Assembly: GCA_030447385.1 (NCBI GenBank)
Contig: JAUJOY010000001.1
Span: forward strand, 685,629-749,628
DNA: 64,000 nucleotides
Source of the DNA: Mycobacteriales bacterium
Lineage (GTDB): Bacteria; Actinomycetota; Actinomycetes; Mycobacteriales; SCTD01
Direction of reading: 5' to 3'
The position numbers were made by a program, and so were the translations under genes. Under the pieces are notes generated by a model. That model ran no database searches, was not told where the DNA came from, and saw nothing but the letters and a program-made list of their open reading frames with translations. Positions 37,534 to 48,111 of this stretch are shown in pieces; position 1 is the first letter of the stretch, and each line of letters opens with the position of its first letter.

Positions 37534-39219
37534 GTGACCACGTCGCTGACCCCGGGGTCGCCAGCACCGGCGCCAGCCGACGGCGCACCTGCCGAGGGAG
37601 CACCTGCCGACGGCGCACCTGCCGAGGGAGCACCCTGCGACGTCGACGGGCAGCAGCCCCAGGCTGCCACCGGCACACGCGTGCCGCGCTGGGCGGCGGC
37701 GAGTGCGGGTGTGGTGGCAGCAACCGGCGCGCTGGCCGCCGGCGAGCTCCTCGGCCGCATCCTGCCCGGCGCAGCCCCGCCCCTGGTCGCGCTCGGCGAC
37801 GCGGTGATCCGGGTGGCACCGGTCGGCCTGCGCGATGCGGGCATCGAGGCCTTCGGCACCGCCGACAAGCCCATCCTGCTGGCCGCCATCGCGGCGGTCG
37901 TGGCCGCGGCCGCTGCGCTGGTGGGCCTGCGGGCGCGTACGCGTCCGCGATCCGCCGCGGCGCTGGTGGTCGGGCTCTCGCTCGTACCCCTGCTTGCCGT
38001 CGTCCTCCGCACCGGCCGCGGCAGCATCGGCGCGCTGCTCACCACCGCGGCCATGGCGCTCACGGGGATCCTCCTGCTGCGCGCCCTCCTCGGGCTCCGG
38101 CTGCGGACGCCGCGGGCGCAGCCGACGCCGCGGCCGGACGAGAGCGAGGCCGCCTGGTCGCGGCGGGTGTTCCTGCTGCGAGCGGGTGCGGTGCTGGCCG
38201 CGACGACCACCGCCGGCACGCTCGTGCGCTGGCTCGACGAGCGCGTCGACATCGACGCCATCCGGGGGCTGCGCCGGCTGCAGGCACCGGTCCGGCTCGC
38301 GCCCGGGGATGTCGCGGCCGCCTCGCTCGACGTGCAGGGGATCTCGCCGCTGATCACCCCCAACAACGCCTTCTACCGGATCGACACGGCGCTGGTCGTC
38401 CCACGCGTCGACCCGGCCACGTGGGCGCTGGAGATCCGCGGCGGAGTCGAGCGGCCGCTGTCGTTCACCTACGACGACCTCCTGGCGATGCCGCAGTACG
38501 AAGCCGACGTCACCCTGCAGTGCGTCAGCAACGAGGTCGGGGGGAACCTCGTCGGCAACGCCCGCTGGCAGGGCGTGCTGCTTCGTGACCTGCTCGAGCG
38601 CGCAGGTGTACGCGCAGGCGCCGACCAGGTCGTCGGGCGCTCGGTCGACGGCTTCACAGCCGGCTTCCCCACCTCGGTCGCCCTGGACGGGCGGGCCGCC
38701 ATGGTGGCGCTCGGGATGAACGGCGAGCCCCTGCCCCAGCTGCACGGCTTCCCTGCGCGGCTGGTGGTCCCCGGGCTCTACGGCTACGTCTCGGCGACCA
38801 AGTGGCTGTCGAGCATCGAGCTGACCACGCTGGCCGGCTTCGACGGGTTCTGGATCCCGCGCGGGTGGTCCAAGCTCGCACCGGTCAAGATGTCCTCGCG
38901 CATCGACGTGCCGCAGAACCTCAGCCGCGTGCCGGCCGGCCGTACGGTCCTCGCCGGCGTCGCCTGGTCTCCGGGCACCGGCATCGACCGGGTCGAGGTC
39001 CGCGTCGACGAGGGACCGTGGGTGGAGGCCGACCTCGGCGGCGAGCTGTCCGAGGACACCTGGCGGCAGTGGCGCGCCACGGCCGACCTGCCCCGGGGCG
39101 AGCACGTGCTGTCGGTACGCGCCACCGACCGCGCCGCCGCCGTCCAGGACCCGCAGCGCCGGCCGCCCCGGCCGGACGGGGCCACCGGCCACCACTCGAT
39201 CGTGGTCCTCGCCGCCTAG
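37534..39219 (+). CDS. Membrane-anchored molybdopterin-dependent (sulfite-oxidase-like) oxidoreductase
   Basis: 561 residues from GTG 37534, chosen because the 57 upstream in-frame codons look non-coding; a GAGGAT box 6 nt before it hints at a leaderless start. After a repetitive Ala/Pro/Gly N-terminus come about five hydrophobic segments (roughly residues 52-75, 107-128, 136-156, 164-190, 205-225), then a sulfite-oxidase fold. The Cys of VTLQCVSNEVGG is the expected molybdenum ligand, and a C-terminal dimerisation-like domain follows. No haem domain is present, so an external redox partner is needed. The substrate is unknown; relatives include plant-type sulfite oxidases and YedY-like proteins. 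It is the first gene of an accessory island between truA and rplM. Confidence 0.85.
   Translation: MTTSLTPGSPAPAPADGAPAEGAPADGAPAEGAPCDVDGQQPQAATGTRVPRWAAASAGVVAATGALAAGELLGRILPGAAPPLVALGDAVIRVAPVGLRDAGIEAFGTADKPILLAAIAAVVAAAAALVGLRARTRPRSAAALVVGLSLVPLLAVVLRTGRGSIGALLTTAAMALTGILLLRALLGLRLRTPRAQPTPRPDESEAAWSRRVFLLRAGAVLAATTTAGTLVRWLDERVDIDAIRGLRRLQAPVRLAPGDVAAASLDVQGISPLITPNNAFYRIDTALVVPRVDPATWALEIRGGVERPLSFTYDDLLAMPQYEADVTLQCVSNEVGGNLVGNARWQGVLLRDLLERAGVRAGADQVVGRSVDGFTAGFPTSVALDGRAAMVALGMNGEPLPQLHGFPARLVVPGLYGYVSATKWLSSIELTTLAGFDGFWIPRGWSKLAPVKMSSRIDVPQNLSRVPAGRTVLAGVAWSPGTGIDRVEVRVDEGPWVEADLGGELSEDTWRQWRATADLPRGEHVLSVRATDRAAAVQDPQRRPPRPDGATGHHSIVVLAA
37570..37629 (+). repeat. 15-bp tandem repeat, four units
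   Basis: Four 15-bp units from 37570 encode alternating APADG and APAEG near the N-terminus of the oxidoreductase. Confidence 0.85.
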
Positions 39220-39276
39220 CCCGGCACCCGGCGCAAATGCGGTGCGCCGGCGCCCACGAGCCGCGAGACTGCGGGC

Positions 39277-40951
<1,675 letters not shown>

Positions 40952-40962
<11 letters not shown>

Positions 40963-41306
40963 GCTCCGCCGGGTCGCCGTCGAGGACTGGCCGGACCTGC
41001 GCAGGCTGCGTCTGGAGGCGCCCGGTGGCGACGGCCGGTGGCTTCCTCGACAAGGGCGACGGGGTGCTGTTCGGGGTCTACGTCACCCCGTCGCTGCGGG
41101 GGCAGGGCCTGCTCGGGCAGCTGGTCGAGCAGGTGGCGCGGTGGGGAGCCGTGCAGGGTGCCGAGCGGCTGCGCCTGCTGGTCCACGAGACCAACGAGCG
41201 GGCCGCGGCGGCCTATGCCCGGCTAGGCTTCTCGTGCACCGGCCACCGGGAGCCCTACCCGCTGCAGCCGGCCACGGACGAGGTCGAGATGGCTCGGCCG
41301 CTGTAG
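40952..41306 (+). pseudogene. GNAT acetyltransferase, internally deleted and frameshifted
   Basis: From GTG 40952 the first codons read [23 protein letters not shown], a normal GNAT beginning. The typical middle (about 50-60 residues) is missing, and the rest of the fold appears in the next frame from about 41020: [11 protein letters not shown], the acetyl-CoA loop with RGQGLLGQL, and [13 protein letters not shown], ending at 41306. An internal GTG at 41025 could express only the last 93 residues. Deletion in the organism or collapse during assembly are both possible. The substrate is unknown. Confidence 0.75.
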
Positions 41307-41317
41307 GACCCAGCGCT

Positions 41318-41347
41318 TTGCCCCCCGCGATCGGGCTCGGGTATCGT
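41318..41347 (+). promoter_or_regulatory. Possible rplM-rpsI promoter
   Basis: TTGCCC (41318-41323), an 18-bp spacer and TATCGT (41342-41347); the resulting leader would be about 85 nt before rplM. Confidence 0.5.
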
Positions 41348-41435
41348 GGCGGGCTGCTGCGCCGCCCGACGTGTCGTCGTGTGCCCGGCGCGGCCTGCAC
41401 CCCCCGAACCACTCCCTGGAAACTCTGGCGGTCCT

Positions 41436-41879
41436 GTGCGCACGTTCACCCCGAAGCCCGGCGACATCACGCGTGCCTGGCACGTGATCGACGCCGACGA
41501 CATCGTGCTCGGCCGGCTGGCGAGCCAGGTGGCCCAGCTGCTGCGCGGCAAGCACAAGGCCTACTACGCGCCGCACCTCGACACCGGCGACTTCGTCGTC
41601 GTGATCAACGCAGCGAAGGTCGCGATGACCGGCGACAAGGCGGCGCAGTCCACCGTCTACCGCCACTCCGGCTACCCGGGTGGCCTGCGGCGCACGTCCT
41701 ACGCGGACGTCCTCGCGACCCGCCCCGAGCGGATCATCGAGAAGGCCGTCAAGGGGATGCTCCCGCACAACACCCTCGGCCGGCAGATGCTGTCCAAGCT
41801 CAAGGTCTACGCCGGCCCGACCCACCCCCATCAGGCGCAGTCGCCGGTCCCCTACCAGCTGAAGCAGGTCTCGCAGTGA
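41436..41879 (+). CDS. rplM: 50S ribosomal protein L13
   Basis: 147 residues, standard, from GTG 41436: [19 protein letters not shown] at the start, [19 protein letters not shown] near the end. It is an early-assembly 50S protein. The stop overlaps the rpsI start (GTGA), the conserved rplM-rpsI pair. Confidence 0.96.
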   Translation: MRTFTPKPGDITRAWHVIDADDIVLGRLASQVAQLLRGKHKAYYAPHLDTGDFVVVINAAKVAMTGDKAAQSTVYRHSGYPGGLRRTSYADVLATRPERIIEKAVKGMLPHNTLGRQMLSKLKVYAGPTHPHQAQSPVPYQLKQVSQ

Positions 41880-42286
41880 GCGTTCTGTCCTCCGGCCCCG
41901 GCGAGCTGATCCAGACGGTGGGTCGCCGCAAGGAGGCCATCGTCCGCGTACGCCTCGTGCCTGGCACCGGCACCTACTCGCTCAACGGACGCACCCTGGA
42001 GGAGTACTTCCCCAACAAGGTGCACCAGCAGGCCATTCACTCGCCGTTCGTCGAGGTGGAGAAGGCCGAGCAGTACGACGTCATCGCCCGTCTGCACGGC
42101 GGCGGCATCAGCGGCCAGGCGGGTGCGCTGCGCCTCGCCATCGCCCGCGCCCTCATCGAGATCGAGCCCGATGACCGGCCGGCCTTGAAGAAGGAGGGCT
42201 TCCTGACCCGCGACGCGCGGATCAAGGAGCGCAAGAAGTACGGCCTGAAGAAGGCCCGCAAGGCCCCGCAGTACTCCAAGCGCTAG
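41876..42286 (+). CDS. rpsI: 30S ribosomal protein S9
   Basis: 136 residues from GTG 41876. The core begins [14 protein letters not shown] and the C-terminal basic tail [17 protein letters not shown], which touches P-site tRNA, is intact. It is followed by a hairpin and then glmM. Confidence 0.96.
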   Translation: MSVLSSGPGELIQTVGRRKEAIVRVRLVPGTGTYSLNGRTLEEYFPNKVHQQAIHSPFVEVEKAEQYDVIARLHGGGISGQAGALRLAIARALIEIEPDDRPALKKEGFLTRDARIKERKKYGLKKARKAPQYSKR

Positions 42287-42302
42287 TCCGGACCGGCTCC
42301 GC

Positions 42303-42333
42303 CGAGGCGGCCACCTTCCGGGGTGCCGCCTCG
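42303..42333 (+). terminator. Terminator hairpin after rpsI
   Basis: A 12-bp stem with one bulged base (42303-42315 with 42322-42333) and a 6-nt loop, 16 nt after the rpsI stop. glmM follows 23 nt later, so it may act as an attenuator. Confidence 0.6.
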
Positions 42334-42356
42334 CGGCATGCGGAGAGGGATTGCCG

Positions 42357-43712
42357 ATGCAGGTGCGACCGACAGCAGCGCCTCGGCTGTTCGGCACCGA
42401 CGGCGTACGCGCGCTGGCCAACGGGGACGTGCTCACCCCGGAGCTCGCGCTCGCCGTCGCCCGCAGCGCGGCAACGGAGCTGCTGGCCCGCCGCGACGGC
42501 AGTGGCGGCCGCGCGCTGGCGGTGATCGGCCGGGACACCCGTCCCTCCGGGCCGATGCTGGAGGCCGCCGCAGCGGCCGGGTTCGCCAGCGCGGGCGTCG
42601 ACGTGCAGCTGCTCGGCGTGGTCCCGACCCCGGTGGTGGCGCACGCGTGCGCCAGGGGCGGCGCCGACCTCGGGCTGGTGGTCAGCGCCAGCCACAACCC
42701 GATGCCCGACAACGGCCTCAAGCTGTTCGGGCCCGGCGGGTGGAAGCTGCCTGACGAGATCGAGCAGGCTCTGGAGGCTGGCCTCGGGCGCAACCGGATA
42801 CGTCCCACCGGCAGCGCGATCGGCCGGGTGAGCACCGCCGGTCCGGAGCTGGTCGAGTCCTACGTCGACGGCCTGCTCGCCGCGCTGCCGGTGCGGGCGG
42901 GAGGGCTCAAGCTCGTCGTCGACGCCGCGCAGGGCGCTGCGTCCGCGCTGGCCCCGGAGGTCTACCGCGCGGCCGGTGCGCAGGTCGTGGCGATCGCGGC
43001 GGACGGCGACGGGGAGCGGATCAACGACGGCTGCGGGGCGACCTCCCTGGACCTCCTGCGGGCAGCCGTCGTGGAGCACGGCGCCGACCTGGGGCTGGCC
43101 CATGACGGGGACGCCGACCGGTGCCTCGCCGTCGATGCCAGCGGCGCCGTCGTGGACGGCGACCAGGTGCTGGCCATGCTCGCGGTCGCCCTGCACGAGC
43201 GGGATGCGCTCCCGCACGACACCGTGGTGGGGACGGTGATGAGCAACCTGGGGTTCGTACGCGCCATGCAGTCGCGGGGGCTCACGGTGGTCCAGACAGC
43301 CGTCGGGGACCGCTACGTCCTCGCCGCGATGCGGGCGGGTGGGTTCACCCTCGGCGGCGAGCAGAGCGGCCACACCGTGCTGCTCGACCACGCCACCACC
43401 GGCGACGGCCTGCTGACCGGCGTGAGCATCCTCGGCCGGATGGCCGAGACGGGGTCGTCGCTGGCGCAGCTCGCCCGCGTCATGACCCGGCTGCCCCAGG
43501 TGCTGCGCAACGTCCGGGCCCCGCGGGAGCGGGCACAGGACGCCGACGTGCGGAAGGCGGTGGCGGTCGAGGAGCGGCTGCTGGGGGAGGACGGGCGGGT
43601 GCTCCTGCGGCCGTCGGGCACCGAGCCGCTGGTGCGCGTGATGGTGGAGGCGCCGACCCCGGAGCAGGCGGCGGCGGTGGCCGAGCGCCTGGCCGAGGTG
43701 GTCGGCCGGTAG
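42357..43712 (+). CDS. glmM: Phosphoglucosamine mutase
   Basis: 451 residues from ATG 42357, which is 8 nt after a GGAGAGGG ribosome-binding site; the in-frame TTG two codons earlier is less likely. It interconverts glucosamine-6-phosphate and glucosamine-1-phosphate for peptidoglycan precursors. Visible motifs: RLFGTDGVRALAN, the phosphoserine loop VVSASHNPMPDNG (Ser about 104), the metal loop HDGDADRC (about 243-250), the sugar loop GGEQSGH, and the phosphate-binding RPSGTEPLVRVM at the end. It cooperates with glmS further downstream. Confidence 0.96.
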   Translation: MQVRPTAAPRLFGTDGVRALANGDVLTPELALAVARSAATELLARRDGSGGRALAVIGRDTRPSGPMLEAAAAAGFASAGVDVQLLGVVPTPVVAHACARGGADLGLVVSASHNPMPDNGLKLFGPGGWKLPDEIEQALEAGLGRNRIRPTGSAIGRVSTAGPELVESYVDGLLAALPVRAGGLKLVVDAAQGAASALAPEVYRAAGAQVVAIAADGDGERINDGCGATSLDLLRAAVVEHGADLGLAHDGDADRCLAVDASGAVVDGDQVLAMLAVALHERDALPHDTVVGTVMSNLGFVRAMQSRGLTVVQTAVGDRYVLAAMRAGGFTLGGEQSGHTVLLDHATTGDGLLTGVSILGRMAETGSSLAQLARVMTRLPQVLRNVRAPRERAQDADVRKAVAVEERLLGEDGRVLLRPSGTEPLVRVMVEAPTPEQAAAVAERLAEVVGR

Positions 43713-43751
43713 GTGCGCGGTGCCCGGGTCCCAGGTGCGCGCTGCCCGGTC

Positions 43752-45359
43752 CTACGGGATCAGCACCCCGGGGTTGAGCACGCCGCCGGGGTCGAGCCGC
43801 GCCTTGACCGCCCGCAGCACCTCGACACCCCTCTCGCCGACCTCGTCGGCGAGCCACGCCCGGTGGTCGGTGCCGATGGCGTGGTGGTGGGTGATGCTGC
43901 CCCCCGCGGCGATCAGCGCGTCGCTGGCCCCGCGCTTGGCCTCCCTCCACTGGGCGACCGGGTCGTCGGCCTGTGCGCACACGACGGTGAAGTAGAGCGA
44001 GGCGCCGGTGGGGTAGACGTGCGACACGTGGCACAGGACCAGCGGCGGCGTCGCCTCCAGCGAGGAGGTCAGCGCCGCGCGTACGGCGTCGTAGACCTGC
44101 GGCAGCGCCGACCAGAAGGCGGCGGTCTCGAGCGTCTCCGCCAGCGCCCCGACGTCAAGGAGTGCGTCGCGCAGGTAGGGGCCGGCGTAGCGGCCGCGCA
44201 CCCAGTCCTTCCCGGGTTCGGCGCCCAGCGGGCGGCCGGAGGAGGCCGTCAGGACCTCGGCGGCAGCGACGCGGTTCCGCTCGACCGCGACGGCACTCCC
44301 CTCGTGGCCCACCACGACGAGGCAGCCGCCGGCGGCGGCCGCCGGTCCGCCGACGTCGTGCGCGCGGGCCAGGCCCACAGCTGTCTCCGCCTCGTCCGAG
44401 AGCCGCAGCACCGTCGGCAGCGGCCCCTCCTGGGCGAGCCGGCGCAGCGCCGCGCATCCTTTGTCGAAGGACGCGAAGTGCCAGCCCTCGTAGGAGCGCA
44501 CCTCGGGCAGGCGGCGCACCCGCAGCGTCACCGACGTGAGGATGCCGAACGCCCCCTCGGACCCGAGGACCAGCTTCCGCAGGTCCGGTCCGGCAGCGGT
44601 CGCCGGCGCGCGCCCCAGCTCCCACACACCCTCCGGGGTCGCGAGCCGGAGGCCGACGACCAGCTCGTCGAAGCGGCCGTACCCGGCCGAGGCCTGACCG
44701 CTGGACCGGGTCGCGGCGTAGCCACCGATCGTGGCGTACTCGTAGGACTGCGGCTGGTGGCCGAGCTGCAGCCCGTGCGCAGCCAGCAGCTCCTCCGCCT
44801 GCGGGGTGCGCAGCCCCGGCTCCAGGGTGGCGGTGAGGGAGACCTCGTCGACGGCGAGCAGCCGGTTCAGGCGGGACAGGTCGAGGGCGATCACCCCGGC
44901 GAAGCCGTCGCGTCGCGCGACGAGCCCGCCGACGACGCTGGTGCCGCCACCGTACGGGACGACCGCCACCCGGTGCGCCACGCAGACGCGCAGGACCGCC
45001 ACGACCTCGTCCTCGTCGGCGGGCAGGACCACCGCGTCGGGCGCGTCGTCGGCCTCACCGCCGCGCAGGCGCAGCAGGTCCGGGGTGGACTTGCCGCGGG
45101 TGTGCAGGATCCGGCTGCGGTCGTCCTCGAGGACGTGGCCGGCTCCCACGGCAGCCGTGAGCGCCTCGCGGGCGTCCTGCGGGAGGCGGCACCCCGGGAG
45201 CCGCACGTCGGTCAGCGCGACCGGCCGCGCGTCCCGCGGCCGGATGCCCAGCCCCGCCTCGAGCAGTCCGAGCACCTCAGGGCTCAGGGGGGTCGCGGCG
45301 TCGTCGGAGCCCCAGCCGAACCAGCGTGACGTCGGTGCAGGCGCCGTGGGACGGGACAT
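43752..45359 (-). CDS. FAD-linked oxidase, alkyldihydroxyacetonephosphate-synthase-like
   Basis: 535 residues from ATG 45359. Members of this family bind FAD through a PCMH/VAO fold: here the phosphate loop VVPYGGGTSVVGGL (about 150-165), GGYAATRSSGQASAGYG (about 230) and a C-terminal FAD-oxidase domain with PTGASLYFTV, GGSITHHHAIG and LDPGGVLNPGVLIP. The His-His-His run matches the region of the ether-lipid enzyme that holds its active-site histidines. The ether-lipid role is a family guess; D-lactate or glycolate-oxidase-like use is also possible. It is divergent from pepN; a promoter with an overlapping inverted repeat lies just upstream. Confidence 0.88.
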   Translation of the reverse strand: MSRPTAPAPTSRWFGWGSDDAATPLSPEVLGLLEAGLGIRPRDARPVALTDVRLPGCRLPQDAREALTAAVGAGHVLEDDRSRILHTRGKSTPDLLRLRGGEADDAPDAVVLPADEDEVVAVLRVCVAHRVAVVPYGGGTSVVGGLVARRDGFAGVIALDLSRLNRLLAVDEVSLTATLEPGLRTPQAEELLAAHGLQLGHQPQSYEYATIGGYAATRSSGQASAGYGRFDELVVGLRLATPEGVWELGRAPATAAGPDLRKLVLGSEGAFGILTSVTLRVRRLPEVRSYEGWHFASFDKGCAALRRLAQEGPLPTVLRLSDEAETAVGLARAHDVGGPAAAAGGCLVVVGHEGSAVAVERNRVAAAEVLTASSGRPLGAEPGKDWVRGRYAGPYLRDALLDVGALAETLETAAFWSALPQVYDAVRAALTSSLEATPPLVLCHVSHVYPTGASLYFTVVCAQADDPVAQWREAKRGASDALIAAGGSITHHHAIGTDHRAWLADEVGERGVEVLRAVKARLDPGGVLNPGVLIP

Positions 45360-45366
45360 GCCGGTC

Positions 45367-45394
45367 AGTGTGACAGATATCAAGCCGGTGTCAC
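45367..45394 (-). promoter_or_regulatory. Promoter of the FAD-linked oxidase, leaderless
   Basis: Read on the minus strand: GTGACA (-35), a 16-bp spacer, CACACT (-10), then 7 nt to the ATG. This fits a leaderless start with a fair -35 box. Confidence 0.5.
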
Positions 45395-45395
45395 A
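45369..45395. promoter_or_regulatory. Inverted repeat TGTGACA-N13-TGTCACA over the promoter
   Basis: Perfect 7-bp arms at 45369-45375 and 45389-45395 cover parts of both the -35 and the -10 box of the oxidase promoter. This is a likely repressor operator; no regulator gene is adjacent, so the protein is unknown. Confidence 0.5.
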
Positions 45396-45442
45396 TGCCG
45401 CGGTCGCCCGGGCACGGTGCTGCCTCCGGCGCGGACATCTCC

Positions 45443-45521
45443 GCACACATCCTGATCGCTGCCGGCGTCCGCGAGGACGCAGTGCGCGGGGGCGGTCGCC
45501 GACGTGGATCACGATGTGTGC
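45443..45521 (+). repeat. 79-bp inverted-repeat element, copy 1
   Basis: The ends are inverted repeats: GCACACATC-C-TGATC inward from the left and GATCA-C-GATGTGTGC at the right (9 bp, one C-C mismatch, 5 bp). A second copy of the same length lies at 63855-63933 in the opposite orientation. Flanking GCGGAC on the left and AGAnGTGACCGC on the right are shared too. The centre is diverged. It is in the oxidase-pepN intergenic region. Confidence 0.8.
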
Positions 45522-45594
45522 AGACGTGACCGCTGGCAGTGCGGAGCGGGCTGCAGGACGGGGTGAGGCATGCGGGGCGGCCCGGCGCGCCACC

Positions 45595-45600
45595 TAGGGT
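45595..45600 (+). promoter_or_regulatory. TAGGGT -10 box of pepN, probable leaderless start
   Basis: TAGGGT lies 6 nt before the GTG of pepN; there is no ribosome-binding site and no clear -35. Confidence 0.45.
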
Positions 45601-45606
45601 CGGCGG

Positions 45607-48078
45607 GTGCGCAACCTGACACGGGACGAGGCCGGCGCCCGGGCGGCGCTGCTGGACGTGGCCAGCTACGACGTGCAGCTCGACCTGACCGGCGCCGACG
45701 ACACCTCGAGCACCGCAGGCCACTTCCGCTCGGGCGTCACGGTGCGCTTCACGGCGACGCCGGGATCGGCGTCGTTTGCCGAGCTGGACGGGGAGCTGCT
45801 CGAGGCGACGCTCAACGGCAGCCGCGTCGGGCCGCTGACCGGCAACCGGCTGGAGCTGCCCGGCCTGCAGACGGACAACGTGCTGGAGGTGTCCGCCCGC
45901 TGCGCGTACAGCCGCACGGGTGAGGGGCTGCACCGGTTCGTCGACCCCGAGGACGGAGCGGTCTACCTCTACGCGCAGAGCTTCCTGGACGACGCCCAGC
46001 GCATCTTCGCCTGCTTCGACCAGCCCGACCTCAAGGCGGTGTTCCGGCTGACGGTCGAGGCTCCGGACACCTGGACGGTGATCGGCAACGAGCGCGGCGC
46101 CGGCGACCGGAACCGCTGGAGCTTCGCGCCGACCCAGCGGATCAGCACCTACCTGTTCACCGTGGCCGCCGGCCCGTGGCACAGCGTCCACCGGGCGCAC
46201 GACGGGATCGAGCTGGGCCTGCACTGCCGGCGGTCGCTGGCCGCGCAGCTGGATCCGGACGAGCTGTTCGAGATCACGGGGCAGAGCTTCGACCTGCAGC
46301 AGGAGCTGTTCGGCCGGCACTACCCGTTCGGGGACACCTACGACCAGCTGTTCGTCCCGGAGTTCAACGCGGGTGCCATGGAGAACCCGGGCGCGGTGAC
46401 CTTCTCGGAGGACTTCGTCTTCCGCTCCAGGGTCACCGACGACAGGCGCCGCCGCCGGGCGATGGTGATCGCCCACGAGATGTCGCACATGTGGTTCGGC
46501 GACCTCGTCACGATGCGGTGGTGGGACGACCTGTGGCTGAACGAGTCCTTCGCCGAGCTGATGGGCTACCTCACCGTCGACCGCGCAACCCGGCACGACG
46601 GCACCTGGGTCGACTTCAGCGCGTCGCGCAAGGCGTGGGGCTATCGGGCCGACCAGCTGCCGAGCACCCACCCCGTCCAGGGCGACGTCGACGACAACCG
46701 CAGCGCGCTGCTCAACTTCGACGGGATCTCCTACGCCAAGGGTGCTTCGGTGCTGCGGCAGCTGGTGGCGACGGTCGGGGAGGACGCGTTCTTCTCGGGG
46801 GTCCGCGCCTACCTGGATCGCCACGCGTTCGCCAACACCACCTTCGCCGACCTGCTCGCCGAGCTGGAGGCGGCCAGTGGTCGCAGCCTGGACGAGTGGT
46901 CACGGGCCTGGCTGCAGACCGCCGGTGTGAGCACGCTGCGCACAGTCGTGACCGGGGACGGGGTGCAGATCCGGCAGGACGGCGGCAGACGGCCGCACCG
47001 GATCGGCGTGGGCCTGTACGACCTGTCCGGCGACGCGCTGGTCCTGCGCTCCCGGCTCGACGTCGAGGTGGACGACGCCGTCACGCCGCTGGACCTGGCG
47101 CCCGACGACCTGCCGGACCTGCTGCTGCCCAACGACGGCGACCTGACCTTCGCGAAGGTGCGCTTCGACGACCGGTCCCTCGCGACCGTACGCAGGGACC
47201 TGCGCCGGCTGGCCGACCCGCTTGCCCGAGCCCTGTGCTGGAGCGCCCTGTGGGACGCCTGCCGCGACGCCGAGCTGAGCGCGGACGACCTCGTTGCCGC
47301 CGTCCTCGCAGGTGTCGACGGCGAGAGCGACCCGGCGGTCGTCGAGACCCTGCTCAGCCAGGCGCGTACGGCCGCGACGCTCTACAGCCCGCGCGGCATC
47401 GAGCTGCGGGACAGCCTCGCGGAGGCGTCCTGGCGAGCGGCCCACGCAGCGCCCGCCGGCAGCGACCTGCAGCTCGTGCGCGTACGCGCCTTCGCCCTCG
47501 TCGCGGACGGGATCGTGCAGCCGGCCGCGCTGGAGGGACTGCTCCGCGGGACGCAGGTGCCGCCGGGTCTTGCCGTCGACACCGACCTGCGGTGGGTTCT
47601 CGTGGAGGCGCTGGCCGCCCTGGGCCGGGTCGACGACGCCGTGATCGACGCCGAACTGACCCGTGACCCAACGGCCGCCGGACGGCTGCACGCGCTCGCG
47701 GCGCGTGCCTCGCGGCCGGATCCCGCGGCCAAGGCGGACGCCTGGCAGGCCGCCGTCGCCGACACCTCCCTGTCCCACCACGAGAGCGCCGCGCTCGCCG
47801 GTGGCATCTGGCGGTTCGGGCAGGAGGCACTGCTGGGGGACTACGTCGACCGCTACGTCACCGACATGCCGGGACTGTGGGCCGCCCGTACACCGCAGGT
47901 CGCCGGCTCCCTGACCGTGCGCCTGTTTCCCTCGACCCTCGTGGAGCCGCGCGTCCTCGAGCGGACCGCGGCGCTGCTCGACGAGGTGCATCCCGCCGGG
48001 CTGCGCCGCTACGTGGCGGAGCAACGCGACGACCTCGCTCGAGCGCTGCGTGCCCGCGCCTGCGCACCACCCAGGTGA
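45607..48078 (+). CDS. pepN: Aminopeptidase N (M1 family)
   Basis: 823 residues from GTG 45607. A zinc metallopeptidase removing N-terminal residues from peptides. GAMEN exopeptidase motif at about 257-261; zinc site HEMSH at about 295-299, with the third ligand Glu in LNESFAEL 18 residues further on. The first 200 residues form the M1 beta-sheet domain, and the last 400 are the ERAP1-like helical C-terminal domain. Length is typical of actinobacterial PepN (about 830-860). Monocistronic, divergent from the oxidase. Confidence 0.95.
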   Translation: MRNLTRDEAGARAALLDVASYDVQLDLTGADDTSSTAGHFRSGVTVRFTATPGSASFAELDGELLEATLNGSRVGPLTGNRLELPGLQTDNVLEVSARCAYSRTGEGLHRFVDPEDGAVYLYAQSFLDDAQRIFACFDQPDLKAVFRLTVEAPDTWTVIGNERGAGDRNRWSFAPTQRISTYLFTVAAGPWHSVHRAHDGIELGLHCRRSLAAQLDPDELFEITGQSFDLQQELFGRHYPFGDTYDQLFVPEFNAGAMENPGAVTFSEDFVFRSRVTDDRRRRRAMVIAHEMSHMWFGDLVTMRWWDDLWLNESFAELMGYLTVDRATRHDGTWVDFSASRKAWGYRADQLPSTHPVQGDVDDNRSALLNFDGISYAKGASVLRQLVATVGEDAFFSGVRAYLDRHAFANTTFADLLAELEAASGRSLDEWSRAWLQTAGVSTLRTVVTGDGVQIRQDGGRRPHRIGVGLYDLSGDALVLRSRLDVEVDDAVTPLDLAPDDLPDLLLPNDGDLTFAKVRFDDRSLATVRRDLRRLADPLARALCWSALWDACRDAELSADDLVAAVLAGVDGESDPAVVETLLSQARTAATLYSPRGIELRDSLAEASWRAAHAAPAGSDLQLVRVRAFALVADGIVQPAALEGLLRGTQVPPGLAVDTDLRWVLVEALAALGRVDDAVIDAELTRDPTAAGRLHALAARASRPDPAAKADAWQAAVADTSLSHHESAALAGGIWRFGQEALLGDYVDRYVTDMPGLWAARTPQVAGSLTVRLFPSTLVEPRVLERTAALLDEVHPAGLRRYVAEQRDDLARALRARACAPPR

Positions 48079-48111
48079 CGCCGGCGCCCACCGCACACGT
48101 ACACCTCCGCC

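Noticed and set aside
45431-45532. A short peptide gene in the 79-bp elements (both copies keep an open frame ending CVQ plus one residue and a stop)
   Set aside because: No plausible start codon or ribosome-binding site precedes either copy; equal length and palindromic ends explain the shared frame.
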